Below, one piece after another: positions 1 to 7,994 of a stretch of 64,000 nt of DNA. The notes under the pieces were generated by a model, which saw only the letters and a list, made by a program, of their open reading frames with translations, was not told where the DNA came from and did no database searches. The position numbers were made by a program, and so were the translations under genes. The stretch comes from Janthinobacterium sp. PC23-8 (GTDB lineage Bacteria > Pseudomonadota > Gammaproteobacteria > Burkholderiales > Burkholderiaceae_D): the NCBI RefSeq assembly GCF_002250505.1, contig NZ_NJGY01000002.1, positions 714,407 to 778,406 on the forward strand, in the 5' to 3' direction. Every line of letters begins with the position of its first letter. Position 1 is the stretch's first letter.

Positions 1-974
1 GTCGCCATGCCGTCGGTGACCTTGGCGTTCTCCGTGTTTTGCGAAATCGACGCCGTCATCTGTTCGATCGAGGCGCTGGTTTCTTCCACCCCGGCAGCCT
101 GTTCGCTCGACGCCTGCGACAGCGATTGCGCCGTCGCGCTGACTTCTTCCGAGGCTCCGGCCAGCGCCTGCGCGCCGCCGTTCACTTCGCCCACCACCTG
201 GGTCAGGGTGGCGATCATATTGCGCATCGCCTGCAGCAACTGGCCGGTCTCGTCCCTGGCGCTGGAGTCGATCTTGACCGTCAGGTCGCCGGCCTCGAGC
301 CGGTTCGCCACCGCCACCGCCTGCTTCAAGGGACGCGTGATGCTCAGTGTGATCCAGGCGCCGATGGCCAGCGCCAGCGCCACCGCGATGGCCGACAGGG
401 TGATGATCAGGGAACGCGTGCTGTCATAGGTGTCGTAGGCGTGCTGGGCCGAGTCGGCCATCAGCCCGCCCTGGAATTTTTCGAGCTCTTCCAGTGCTTT
501 CCAAAACGCCGTGTTGGTCGGCGCCAGTTCGGTTTTCAGGTACTCGAGCGCAGCCTTCTTGTCGTCGCGCGCGAGCGCGAACAATTTGTCATAGCGGGTG
601 TCCAGCGCATCGCGCTTGTCGGCCGCCTCTTTCCACAATTGCCCTCCTTTTTCGGAGTTGAGCAGCTTGCGCAGCTTGGCCATGCCCTCCACGATTTCAG
701 CGCGGTTGACGTTGAGCGCCTTGCGCGAGTTATCGGCCTCGTCTTCCGACACCGCCAACAGCACATTGCGCGCCTCGCGGCCATTGTCGAGCGTGTTCTT
801 GATGATCTCGTTGGCCAGCACGATCTTCGGATAGCGGTCTTCGTAAATCATGCGGGTGCCGTCGTTGACCGAAGCGAGTCGTTGCACGCTGGTCACCGAC
901 ATGAACAGCAGCAGCAAGACGACGACGCCGAACCCGATGGCCAGGCGGGTGGCGATGTTGAGATGTTTAAACAC
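1..974 (-). CDS. Methyl-accepting chemotaxis protein (3' end outside window)
   Basis: Inner-membrane chemoreceptor that would signal to the CheA encoded just upstream. The visible 324 residues show an N-terminal membrane helix (about residues 10-28), a periplasmic four-helix-bundle ligand domain, a second membrane helix near 190-213, a HAMP segment (key piece ITRPLKQAV) and the first part of the methylation/signalling coiled coil (VEETSASIEQMTASISQNTE). The signalling hairpin lies beyond the window. I chose a GTG start at 974 because an AGGGA Shine-Dalgarno lies about 8 bases upstream and the protein then opens with the usual charged stretch before the helix. The gene follows cheA by 40 bases on the same strand, so it probably belongs to the same operon. 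Confidence 0.9.
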   Translation of the reverse strand, partial: MFKHLNIATRLAIGFGVVVLLLLFMSVTSVQRLASVNDGTRMIYEDRYPKIVLANEIIKNTLDNGREARNVLLAVSEDEADNSRKALNVNRAEIVEGMAKLRKLLNSEKGGQLWKEAADKRDALDTRYDKLFALARDDKKAALEYLKTELAPTNTAFWKALEELEKFQGGLMADSAQHAYDTYDSTRSLIITLSAIAVALALAIGAWITLSITRPLKQAVAVANRLEAGDLTVKIDSSARDETGQLLQAMRNMIATLTQVVGEVNGGAQALAGASEEVSATAQSLSQASSEQAAGVEETSASIEQMTASISQNTENAKVTDGMA

Positions 975-1014
975 GATGTAATTCCCTGGTTGATTTACTT
1001 TATTTAAAAACCGC

Positions 1015-3171
1015 TTACGCAGCCAACTGCAATACGCCATCGTCTTCGATGCCATTGAACAAGGCGGCGATGTCAAGAATCAGCGCCACTTCCCCGCTGC
1101 CGAGGATGCTGGAACCGCTGATGCACTTGACGCCATTAAAAATTTTGCCCAAGGGCTTGATTACGGTCTGGAATTCGCCCAGCAAGTGATCAACCACCAG
1201 TCCCGCCTTCTTGCCCGCGTAACGCACCACCACGATGCTCTGCCGGCGCGCCGCCGCGCCCTCGATGGCGAACAAATCGCGCAGGCGGACAAACGGCAAG
1301 ACCTGGCCGCGCAAGTCGATATAGTCGCGGCCGGCTTCGGCATTGAATTCGACGCACTCTTCCACCATGTCCATCGGGATCACGAACACCGACTTGCCCA
1401 GGCCGACCTGGAAACCATTGATGATCGCCAGCGTCAGCGGCAGGCGCACGCTGACGGTGGTGCCGACGCCCTCTTCGCTGTTGATGTCTACGCTGCCGCG
1501 CAAGGCCAGGATGTTGCGTTTGACCACGTCCATCCCAACCCCGCGGCCGGACAGATTGGTCACTTGCTCGGCGGTGGAAAAGCCCGGCTCGAAGATCAAG
1601 CCATAAATTTCCTTGTCGGACAGCACGCGGCCCGGTTCGACCAGGCCGCGCTCGAGCGCCTTGGCCAGGATGCGTTCGCGTTTCAGCCCGCCGCCGTCGT
1701 CGCTGACTTCGATCACGATGGAGCCCGAGTCGTGGAAGGCGTTCAGGGTGACGCAGCCCTGGGCCGGCTTGCCGCGCGCGGCGCGCAACTCGGCCGCTTC
1801 GATGCCGTGGTCGATGGCGTTGCGCACCAGGTGGGTGAGCGGATCGGCGATTTTCTCGACCACGGTTTTATCGAGCTCCGTGTCTTCGCCGCTCACGGCC
1901 AGCCGGATATCCTTGCCGATTTCACGCGAGACATCGTGCACCACGCGCTGGAAGCGGTTGAAGGTCGCGCCGATTTTTACCATGCGCAATTGCAAGGCGC
2001 TGTCGCGCACTTCCTCGACCAGACCGGACAAGGTCGAGGTGCATTCGAGCAATTCGACGATCTGGGTGCGCCGCGCGATCAGGTTGGCGCTGGCGCCGGC
2101 GATGATCAATTCGCCGACCAGGTTGATTAAATGGTCGAGCTTGTCGGCATCGACGCGGATCGAACGGTTTTCCTGGCTCTTCGATTCGCTGACCTGCTTC
2201 TGTTTCGCCAGCGCGGCCTCGACCACCACCGGCTGCACCGTGCGCTGGTCGACCAGGATATCGCCGATCAAGCCGCCATCCGGATGGCAGCGCTCTTGCA
2301 CGTCCAGCGCCGCGGCCAGTTCCTGCGCCGTGATGCTGCCGCAGCGCACCAGCATCTCGCCCAGCCGGCTGCTCTCTTCAGGCAATTCCTCGATCAGGCT
2401 CAGGTATTCGGAAATGCGGCTGTCCGGCGCCAGGATGCGGATCCGGCAATCATCGCGCACGAACTCGAACACATTGTCGATGGTGGCCTTGTCGGCGTCG
2501 CTCTTGAACGCGATCTCGAAGCCGAGATAGCAGTTTTCCGGGTCCATGGACTCGAGCGCCGGCATGGCGTCCGGCAAGGTGACGATGCCGGTGATCGTGC
2601 CGAGCTGGCCCAGGTAACGGATGAACGAAAGCGGGTCCATGCCATTTTTCATGACGTCGGGGCCGAAACGAAGGGAAATATGCCAGTGGTCGTGGTCGCC
2701 GGGACCGCCATCGATGCGGTGCACCGGTTCGTCGCGCTCGGGCGCCACGGCCAGCGCCTGCGCGTGCCGGCCGGCGGGCTGATCCAGGCGGGCGTGCAAT
2801 TGCGCGCTCAGCGGCAAGCCAGCGGCCAGCAATTCCTGGCCCGGTTCGGTGTGCCCGGCTTCGACCGTGTCGACCAGGGCGCCGAGATGGTCACAGCACG
2901 ACAACAACAGCACGGTCAGCGTTTCATCGAGTTCGAGATGGCCGTCGCGCACCTGGTCGAGCACGCTTTCAGCGACGTGGGTGAAGTCGACGATGGGTTC
3001 CAGGCCAAACATGCCGGCCGAGCCCTTGATGGTGTGGGCGGCACGGAAAATTGCATTCACCAGCTCGCTCTTGTCATCGGCCTGGGCCACCGCCAGCAAG
3101 GCGTTTTCCATCTCTTCGAGCAGTTCGCGGCTCTCGACTATGAAAACCTGCAGTATTTCGTCAAGATTCAT
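1015..3171 (-). CDS. cheA: Chemotaxis histidine kinase CheA
   Basis: Cytoplasmic kinase that phosphorylates CheY in response to chemoreceptors. The 718 residues begin with an HPt (P1) domain whose phospho-accepting histidine is H46 in the motif AAHTIKGSAGMF. A long middle region (about 110-340) does not resemble the usual CheY-binding P2 domain. Then come the dimerisation helices, the ATPase core (N box LVRNAIDHGIE, G box DDGGGL, and GFSTAEQ...GRGVGMDVV) and a C-terminal CheW-like domain from about residue 575. All catalytic elements look intact. It lies between the STAS gene and a chemoreceptor gene with short gaps, as in one operon. CheW, CheR and CheB are not in the window and may lie to the left. 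Confidence 0.95.
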   Translation of the reverse strand: MNLDEILQVFIVESRELLEEMENALLAVAQADDKSELVNAIFRAAHTIKGSAGMFGLEPIVDFTHVAESVLDQVRDGHLELDETLTVLLLSCCDHLGALVDTVEAGHTEPGQELLAAGLPLSAQLHARLDQPAGRHAQALAVAPERDEPVHRIDGGPGDHDHWHISLRFGPDVMKNGMDPLSFIRYLGQLGTITGIVTLPDAMPALESMDPENCYLGFEIAFKSDADKATIDNVFEFVRDDCRIRILAPDSRISEYLSLIEELPEESSRLGEMLVRCGSITAQELAAALDVQERCHPDGGLIGDILVDQRTVQPVVVEAALAKQKQVSESKSQENRSIRVDADKLDHLINLVGELIIAGASANLIARRTQIVELLECTSTLSGLVEEVRDSALQLRMVKIGATFNRFQRVVHDVSREIGKDIRLAVSGEDTELDKTVVEKIADPLTHLVRNAIDHGIEAAELRAARGKPAQGCVTLNAFHDSGSIVIEVSDDGGGLKRERILAKALERGLVEPGRVLSDKEIYGLIFEPGFSTAEQVTNLSGRGVGMDVVKRNILALRGSVDINSEEGVGTTVSVRLPLTLAIINGFQVGLGKSVFVIPMDMVEECVEFNAEAGRDYIDLRGQVLPFVRLRDLFAIEGAAARRQSIVVVRYAGKKAGLVVDHLLGEFQTVIKPLGKIFNGVKCISGSSILGSGEVALILDIAALFNGIEDDGVLQLAA

Positions 3172-3205
3172 GGCGTTCTCTTATCATCGGTCAGGTCGGA
3201 GGAGA

Positions 3206-3541
3206 TCAGGCGCGGCCGGTGGCGGCGCCAGCGCCGAACACCAGCGGATCACCGAAATAGGCGCCCAGGTTGAACAGTTCAAAGACCTCGAGCACGGCCG
3301 GGCTGTGGCCAAGCAGCATCAGGCCTTGCTGGCTCTGCTGGGCATGGCGTTTGGCCAGCATCAGCAATTGCACGCCCGATGTGTCGAGTTCGCTCACTGC
3401 AGACAAATCGAGCACCAGCGGCAAACCGCCATCGAGGGCGGCCAGCAGGGCCTGCTTGAGTTCGGCGGCACGGTAAATCGTCATGTCGCCCTCGATACGC
3501 AGCACGGACGTGTCCGGCGGACTTGTTTGTGCGGTGCTCAT
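3206..3541 (-). CDS. STAS-domain protein in the chemosensory operon
   Basis: Small single-domain STAS protein of the anti-sigma-factor-antagonist fold, 111 residues from the chosen start. The diagnostic loop LSAVSELDTSGVQLL carries the serine (in DTSG) that is phosphorylated in SpoIIAA-type proteins, and the C-terminal half (GLMLLGHSPAVLEVFELFNL) fits the family. An upstream ATG at 3553 is in frame, but a GGAG sequence about 7 bases before the ATG at 3541 favours the shorter form. It sits between cheY and cheA. STAS proteins inside chemosensory operons are known in several betaproteobacteria, but the partner (kinase, phosphatase or sigma regulator) cannot be told from this window. Confidence 0.85.
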   Translation of the reverse strand: MSTAQTSPPDTSVLRIEGDMTIYRAAELKQALLAALDGGLPLVLDLSAVSELDTSGVQLLMLAKRHAQQSQQGLMLLGHSPAVLEVFELFNLGAYFGDPLVFGAGAATGRA

Positions 3542-3651
3542 CTGGATCTCCATGGTCGCATCGAAGCGACCGATCTGTTACGGGGGGGGAAGTATGAGGA
3601 TGAGGCGGGATTGCCGCACGCATGAGGCTTGCGGAAAGAAAACGGCCAATA

Positions 3652-4020
3652 TCAGGGCAACACCAGCTTTTGTACCGCGCCAAGCAAGACCTCGGGCCTG
3701 AACGGTTTGACCACCCAGGCCTTGGCACCGGCCGCCTGGCCCTCGCGTTTTTTCTCTTCCTGCGATTCGGTGGTCAACATGATGACCGGCGTGAACTTAT
3801 AGTTTGGCAATTGTTTCAATGCCTTGACGAAGCTGATGCCATCCATATTCGGCATATTGACGTCGCTGATCACCAGATGGATTTTTTGACCCTTCAGCTT
3901 GGACAGGGCATCCTGGCCATCGCGCCCCTCGATGACGTCGTAGCCGGCGCCCTTCAGTGCGATACCGACTACTTGACGGATAGAAATTGAATCATCAACA
4001 ATCATAATTGTTTTGGCCAT
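3652..4020 (-). CDS. cheY: CheY-like single-domain response regulator
   Basis: A free-standing receiver domain of 122 residues that should take phosphate from the neighbouring CheA. Conserved residues are all present: acidic pair D9/D10, phospho-acceptor D53 in ISDVNMPNMDG, T83/T84 in MLTTES and K105 in VVKPF. There is no output domain. The ATG lies 9 bases after the stop of the upstream chemoreceptor gene, with an AAGGAGT ribosome site. It could drive the flagellar switch or act as a phosphate sink; the operon also carries a STAS protein, which makes a non-flagellar output possible. Confidence 0.93.
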   Translation of the reverse strand: MAKTIMIVDDSISIRQVVGIALKGAGYDVIEGRDGQDALSKLKGQKIHLVISDVNMPNMDGISFVKALKQLPNYKFTPVIMLTTESQEEKKREGQAAGAKAWVVKPFRPEVLLGAVQKLVLP

Positions 4021-4029
4021 GCTGACTCC

Positions 4030-5175
4030 TTAGAAAAACGTGATTTCATCTTCTTGCCTGGGCGCGGCCCTGGCGCCGCTGTGCACGGCGCGCTCTTCCG
4101 CCATGGCATAAGTACTTTCGAGTTCGGCCAGCAAGGGCGCGGCATCAAGTACCGGCAAGTTATCGTCGCGCGCGCAGTCTTCCACGTGTTGCTGCAGGAA
4201 GTCGGGCAAGCGTTTGATGTTTTGCAGGACGTGGGTCATGATCTGACTGACCCGGTCCTGAAATTGCAGTTGTACCAAGGCTTCGGAGACTTCCGACTTG
4301 ATACCCATACTTTCATCCTTGAGCAAGTTCGAGGAGTGCACCAAGGCATCGGTGACGCTGCGGAAATCGGCCAGCACGGTGTGGATCACCGCCTCCGACG
4401 TTTCCATCGACCGCGCTTCCTCGCGCATCGACGTTTTGGACGCCAGGCTGGTGGCGCTGATGGCGTCGTTGATCAGGCTCACTTGCTGGGCAATGTGCCG
4501 ACCGGCTTCGGCCGAGCGGTTCGACAACATGCGGACCTCGCCCGCCACCACGGCGAAACCACGTCCGGCCTCGCCTGCCCGGGCCGCTTCGATGGCGGCG
4601 TTCAGGGCCAGCAAATTGGTTTGCGCCGCAATGCTGCCGACATCAGCCGTCATGCCATGCAGTTTTTGAATGTATTGCTCCAGACCCTGGATTTTTTCGA
4701 GCATCATGGCATTGCTCGAGGCTGTCGATTCCAGCAAAGCCAGTACGGAAGCGAGTTTTTTCTCGCTCCTGGCAAATACCGCGACCAGGCCGGTATCGCC
4801 ATGGTCGACCGACGCAGTAGCATGGGTGGAAGCGCCGACGGCCTGGTCGAGTTTGTCGACGATGCCCGAAAAGCGTTCCGCCAGCGAGCACACCGCCGTT
4901 TCCATTTGGTCGCGCGAGGCTTCGATATGGCTGCCCCATACGGCGACGATCTTTTCCCCGAACTCCTGGCGGCTCGATAGATAAGAAGAGATTGCCTCCT
5001 GGGTGCGCGGCTGGCGGGCGATCGCATGCCAACTGGCCAGCAAACCGCAGCAAGCCAAGACGGCAGCGGCCAGCAGGGCAAGCCAATCCCTACTCGACAA
5101 CGCCAGAAAAACCGCCCCGGCGAGACCGAGCGCGGCGGGATAATACAATTGCATGGAGCGCTGATCAAACTTCAC
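4030..5175 (-). CDS. Short methyl-accepting chemotaxis protein without periplasmic domain
   Basis: First gene of the chemosensory operon, 381 residues from the chosen start. Two membrane helices stand close together near the N-terminus ([17 protein letters not shown] and [16 protein letters not shown]), so there is no room for a sensory domain outside the membrane and no clear HAMP. The rest is the cytoplasmic coiled coil with the conserved tip [24 protein letters not shown] start at 5175 has a GGAGG box 7 bases upstream; an in-frame ATG at 5202 lies upstream of that box and is less likely. The protein may sense membrane state or a cytoplasmic cue, or act through a partner. Confidence 0.88.
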   Translation of the reverse strand: MKFDQRSMQLYYPAALGLAGAVFLALSSRDWLALLAAAVLACCGLLASWHAIARQPRTQEAISSYLSSRQEFGEKIVAVWGSHIEASRDQMETAVCSLAERFSGIVDKLDQAVGASTHATASVDHGDTGLVAVFARSEKKLASVLALLESTASSNAMMLEKIQGLEQYIQKLHGMTADVGSIAAQTNLLALNAAIEAARAGEAGRGFAVVAGEVRMLSNRSAEAGRHIAQQVSLINDAISATSLASKTSMREEARSMETSEAVIHTVLADFRSVTDALVHSSNLLKDESMGIKSEVSEALVQLQFQDRVSQIMTHVLQNIKRLPDFLQQHVEDCARDDNLPVLDAAPLLAELESTYAMAEERAVHSGARAAPRQEDEITFF

Positions 5176-5202
5176 CGATAGACCTCCAGAGTACGACGAC
5201 AT

Positions 5203-5442
5203 TCACGGGATACTATCCGGCCCCATGATGGAAGCAGCCAGGCCTTTTCATCAAAAAAGGGGCCGTCCATACTGTAATTCATATTTTCCGTATCACTAGC
5301 CAGAGTGCGACTTGCTGTACACATTGACAAATAATGCTACTTACATTGCTTAAACGCAATACGTTTAAGCAGAAAAAATACAAATTGGATACATTATATT
5401 TTTAATGTATAAATTTTGCCAATAAAACTTTCCAAAATACAA
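5203..5442. other. AT-rich intergenic region between comEC and the chemosensory operon
   Basis: About 240 bases with no gene, much richer in A and T than its surroundings. It must hold the promoter of the leftward chemosensory operon, but I see no convincing sigma-70 or sigma-28 match. It contains two inverted repeats: TGCTTAAACG/CGTTTAAGCA (arms 5347-5356 and 5362-5371) and ATACATTA/TAATGTAT (arms 5389-5396 and 5403-5410). Neither is followed by a T run in the direction of comEC transcription, so they look more like protein-binding sites than terminators. Confidence 0.6.
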
Positions 5443-7869
5443 CTATTTCCCGAACCAATAGCGCACAGCGCTGGCGCGATACGATCTGACCTGCAGTTGC
5501 GCACCCAATTCCATCACCACAGCCCCCTCCACATCCGTGCGCAAGCGTGTAATTCCCATGTCCCCATAGCGCTGATACACCTGCGCCTTCGGATGCCGGT
5601 AGCGGTTCCGATAGCCCACCTGGAAAATCGCCAGCGAGGGATGGACGGCGTTCAGAAACGCCTGTGTCGACGAGGTGCCGCTGCCATGGTGCGGCGCCAG
5701 CAGCACATCGGCGGCCAAGGACTCGCGCGCGCGCATGAATAGCTGCCCTTCCTGCGCCGCTTCGATATCGCCGGCCAGCAATATCGCATGCTTGCCAGCG
5801 GTGATTTTCACGGTGCAGCTGCGGGCATTGGGTTTCAATGCAATATCGTGGTGGGCGTGGGCCAGCGGATGCAGCATGTCAAAATGCACGCCGTCCCAGG
5901 TCCAGCTTTGTCCCGCCACGCAGCGCATATAAGGCCGGGACAATTGGCGCTGGAAGTCGACCGCCGGGTGCCCAACAGGCAAGGACGACGAGAGCCAGCC
6001 GACCGGCACGTTTTCCAGCAAGGACACGGCGCCGCCCGCGTGGTCAATGTCGCTGTGCGAGATGATCAGGCCATCGAGCTTGCCGATGCCCCTCGCGCGC
6101 AAATAGGGGACGATCACCCTGCTGGCGCCATCGGAATCGAGGCCGTAGGCCGGGCCGGTGTCATACAGCAGGCGGTGCCGGTGCGTTTCCACCAGCAGCG
6201 CCATGCCCTGCCCCACGTCAAACGCCGTGACCCAGAGCTGGCCCGGCGGCGGGCTCGATGGCAAGGCCGTCAAGAGCGGTATCGAACCCAGCATGCCGGC
6301 CCAGCGCTGCGGCCATCCCCGTGGCGCCAGCAGCCAAAGGGTGCCGAACAGGGCCCAGCAAAAGCTCCAGGCCGGCGGTACGGGCGCGGTCCAGACGGCG
6401 AAGCGGCGCGCACCGAGCCAGTCGAGCACTTGCGCCAGCAGCTGCACCAGAAAATGCGCCAGCAGCAACACCCATTCGGACAAAGGCGCGGGCAGCACGC
6501 TGCCCAGCAGGGACAAGGGCGTGACCAGCAGGCTGATAATCGGGATCGCCAGCGCATTGGCCACCGGCGACACCAGCGACACCTGGGCGAACAGCAGCAT
6601 GGTCAACGGCACCAGCCCCACCGTCACCACATATTGCGTATGCGCGCCCAGCGCCATGGCCGCCCTGGCTTTCTGCCAGCGGCTGGCGTCAAACTCCGCA
6701 TGGCTGGCCATGCGGCCGACGGTGGCGTACAGAATCGTGGCGACGGCGCCGAACGACAGCCAGAAGCCTGGCCACAGCACGGCCCACGGGTCGATCAGCA
6801 CCACCACGCCCAGCGCCAGGCACAGCACGCAGGTAATGCTGGTAATGCGGCCCAGCCACAGTGCCAGCGCCACCACGACCAGCATATACAGGGTGCGCTG
6901 GGCCGGCACGCCGAAGCCGGCCAGGAGCACATACAGCAAGGCGGCCACGGCGCCGGCCAGCGCCGCCACTTTTTGCGCGGGCAGCAGCAAGGGCAGTTGC
7001 CGGTCGGTAAAAAAGGAGCGCCGCCACAAGGCGCCGGCTGCCAGCGCGAACATGCCTGCGATCATCGTGATATGCAGCCCCGATATCGAAATCAGGTGGC
7101 TCACTCCGGTGCGGTTGAACACCTGCCAGTCCGACTGGGGTATCGCGCGCTGGTCGCCCACCACCAGCGCGACGATCACGCCCGCATACTTTTTCCCCTG
7201 CAGGCTGCGCACAATGCGCGCGCGCAGCGCCGCGCGGCTGGCCTGCACCAGATTGGAAAAACCCGGCACAAAGCTGTCCAGGCGCACGTTCGGCGTAGCG
7301 GGGCGCGGCGCCGGCCGTACATAGCCGGTGGCACGCACGCCCTGCTCCAGCAGCCACACTTCGTAGTCAAAACCATGCGGGTTCGCGTTGCCGTGCGGGC
7401 GCTGCAGGCGCACCGTCAGCTGCCAGCGCTCGCCCGGCTGCACGTCGCCCACTGCATAGCTGATTTCATCGCGAAAACCGGCGTACCAGGTCAGCGCGAT
7501 CAGCGGCGGCACCACGGCGCCGGCAGCGCTTTCCACGGCAAAATTGAAACGCACGCCCTGCTGGAACTGATACGGCAGGCTGGCGACGGTGCCCACCACG
7601 GTGATGTCGCGGCCCTCGTCGTCCGGCGCCAACTGCGGCGCCAGGGCCAGTTGCGCCAGCCAGGCGGCCCAGTAAAAGCCCAGCGCCATGCCGCATGCCA
7701 TCGCAGCGCATGCCTTCAGCACCTGATGACGTTGCCGCAGCAACAACAGCGCAAGCACGCAGGCGGCCGCCAGCAATGCCAGCACCAGTCCTGGCCTGTG
7801 CGGCAGGCTCGCCTGCCTCTGCAGCCATGCGGCACCAAAGGCAAAGGCAAGGAGGACGAGGCGCATCAT
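5443..7869 (-). CDS. comEC: DNA internalisation-related competence protein ComEC/Rec2
   Basis: Polytopic inner-membrane protein that forms the channel for single-stranded DNA uptake during natural transformation. It has an N-terminal hydrophobic segment and an OB-like competence region, a multi-helix core with the family signature HLISISGLHITMIAG, and a C-terminal metallo-beta-lactamase-like domain with HSDIDHAGG and a later HHGSGTSS motif, which keeps the expected metal ligands. The length (about 808 residues) is normal. The reading frame extends to a TTG at 7893; I prefer the ATG at 7869 or 7866, directly before MRLVLLAFAF, but neither has a good ribosome site. It is transcribed away from the helicase gene. 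Confidence 0.93.
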   Translation of the reverse strand: MMRLVLLAFAFGAAWLQRQASLPHRPGLVLALLAAACVLALLLLRQRHQVLKACAAMACGMALGFYWAAWLAQLALAPQLAPDDEGRDITVVGTVASLPYQFQQGVRFNFAVESAAGAVVPPLIALTWYAGFRDEISYAVGDVQPGERWQLTVRLQRPHGNANPHGFDYEVWLLEQGVRATGYVRPAPRPATPNVRLDSFVPGFSNLVQASRAALRARIVRSLQGKKYAGVIVALVVGDQRAIPQSDWQVFNRTGVSHLISISGLHITMIAGMFALAAGALWRRSFFTDRQLPLLLPAQKVAALAGAVAALLYVLLAGFGVPAQRTLYMLVVVALALWLGRITSITCVLCLALGVVVLIDPWAVLWPGFWLSFGAVATILYATVGRMASHAEFDASRWQKARAAMALGAHTQYVVTVGLVPLTMLLFAQVSLVSPVANALAIPIISLLVTPLSLLGSVLPAPLSEWVLLLAHFLVQLLAQVLDWLGARRFAVWTAPVPPAWSFCWALFGTLWLLAPRGWPQRWAGMLGSIPLLTALPSSPPPGQLWVTAFDVGQGMALLVETHRHRLLYDTGPAYGLDSDGASRVIVPYLRARGIGKLDGLIISHSDIDHAGGAVSLLENVPVGWLSSSLPVGHPAVDFQRQLSRPYMRCVAGQSWTWDGVHFDMLHPLAHAHHDIALKPNARSCTVKITAGKHAILLAGDIEAAQEGQLFMRARESLAADVLLAPHHGSGTSSTQAFLNAVHPSLAIFQVGYRNRYRHPKAQVYQRYGDMGITRLRTDVEGAVVMELGAQLQVRSYRASAVRYWFGK

Positions 7870-7994
7870 CGGTTTGCGGCAGCTGGATGGCAAGTCGCTT
7901 ACTGTAGCCCCGCCAGCCGGACGCCGGTTTGCGCCAAATCAGCCCCATCCGGCACGGTATAATCCGTGCAGCATCCCCAACACCCAGGCCTTCC

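Noticed and set aside
5175-5340. Sigma-28 (flagellar) promoter for the chemosensory operon
   Set aside because: A GCCGGATA-like -10 exists near the start, but no TAAA element stands at the right distance.
5347-5371. Palindrome as comEC terminator
   Set aside because: On the comEC strand the T-rich stretch precedes rather than follows the stem.
5788-7962. Long open frame on the plus strand opposite comEC
   Set aside because: Composition is histidine/glutamine/arginine-rich with no family signal; it is a by-product of high GC opposite a real gene.
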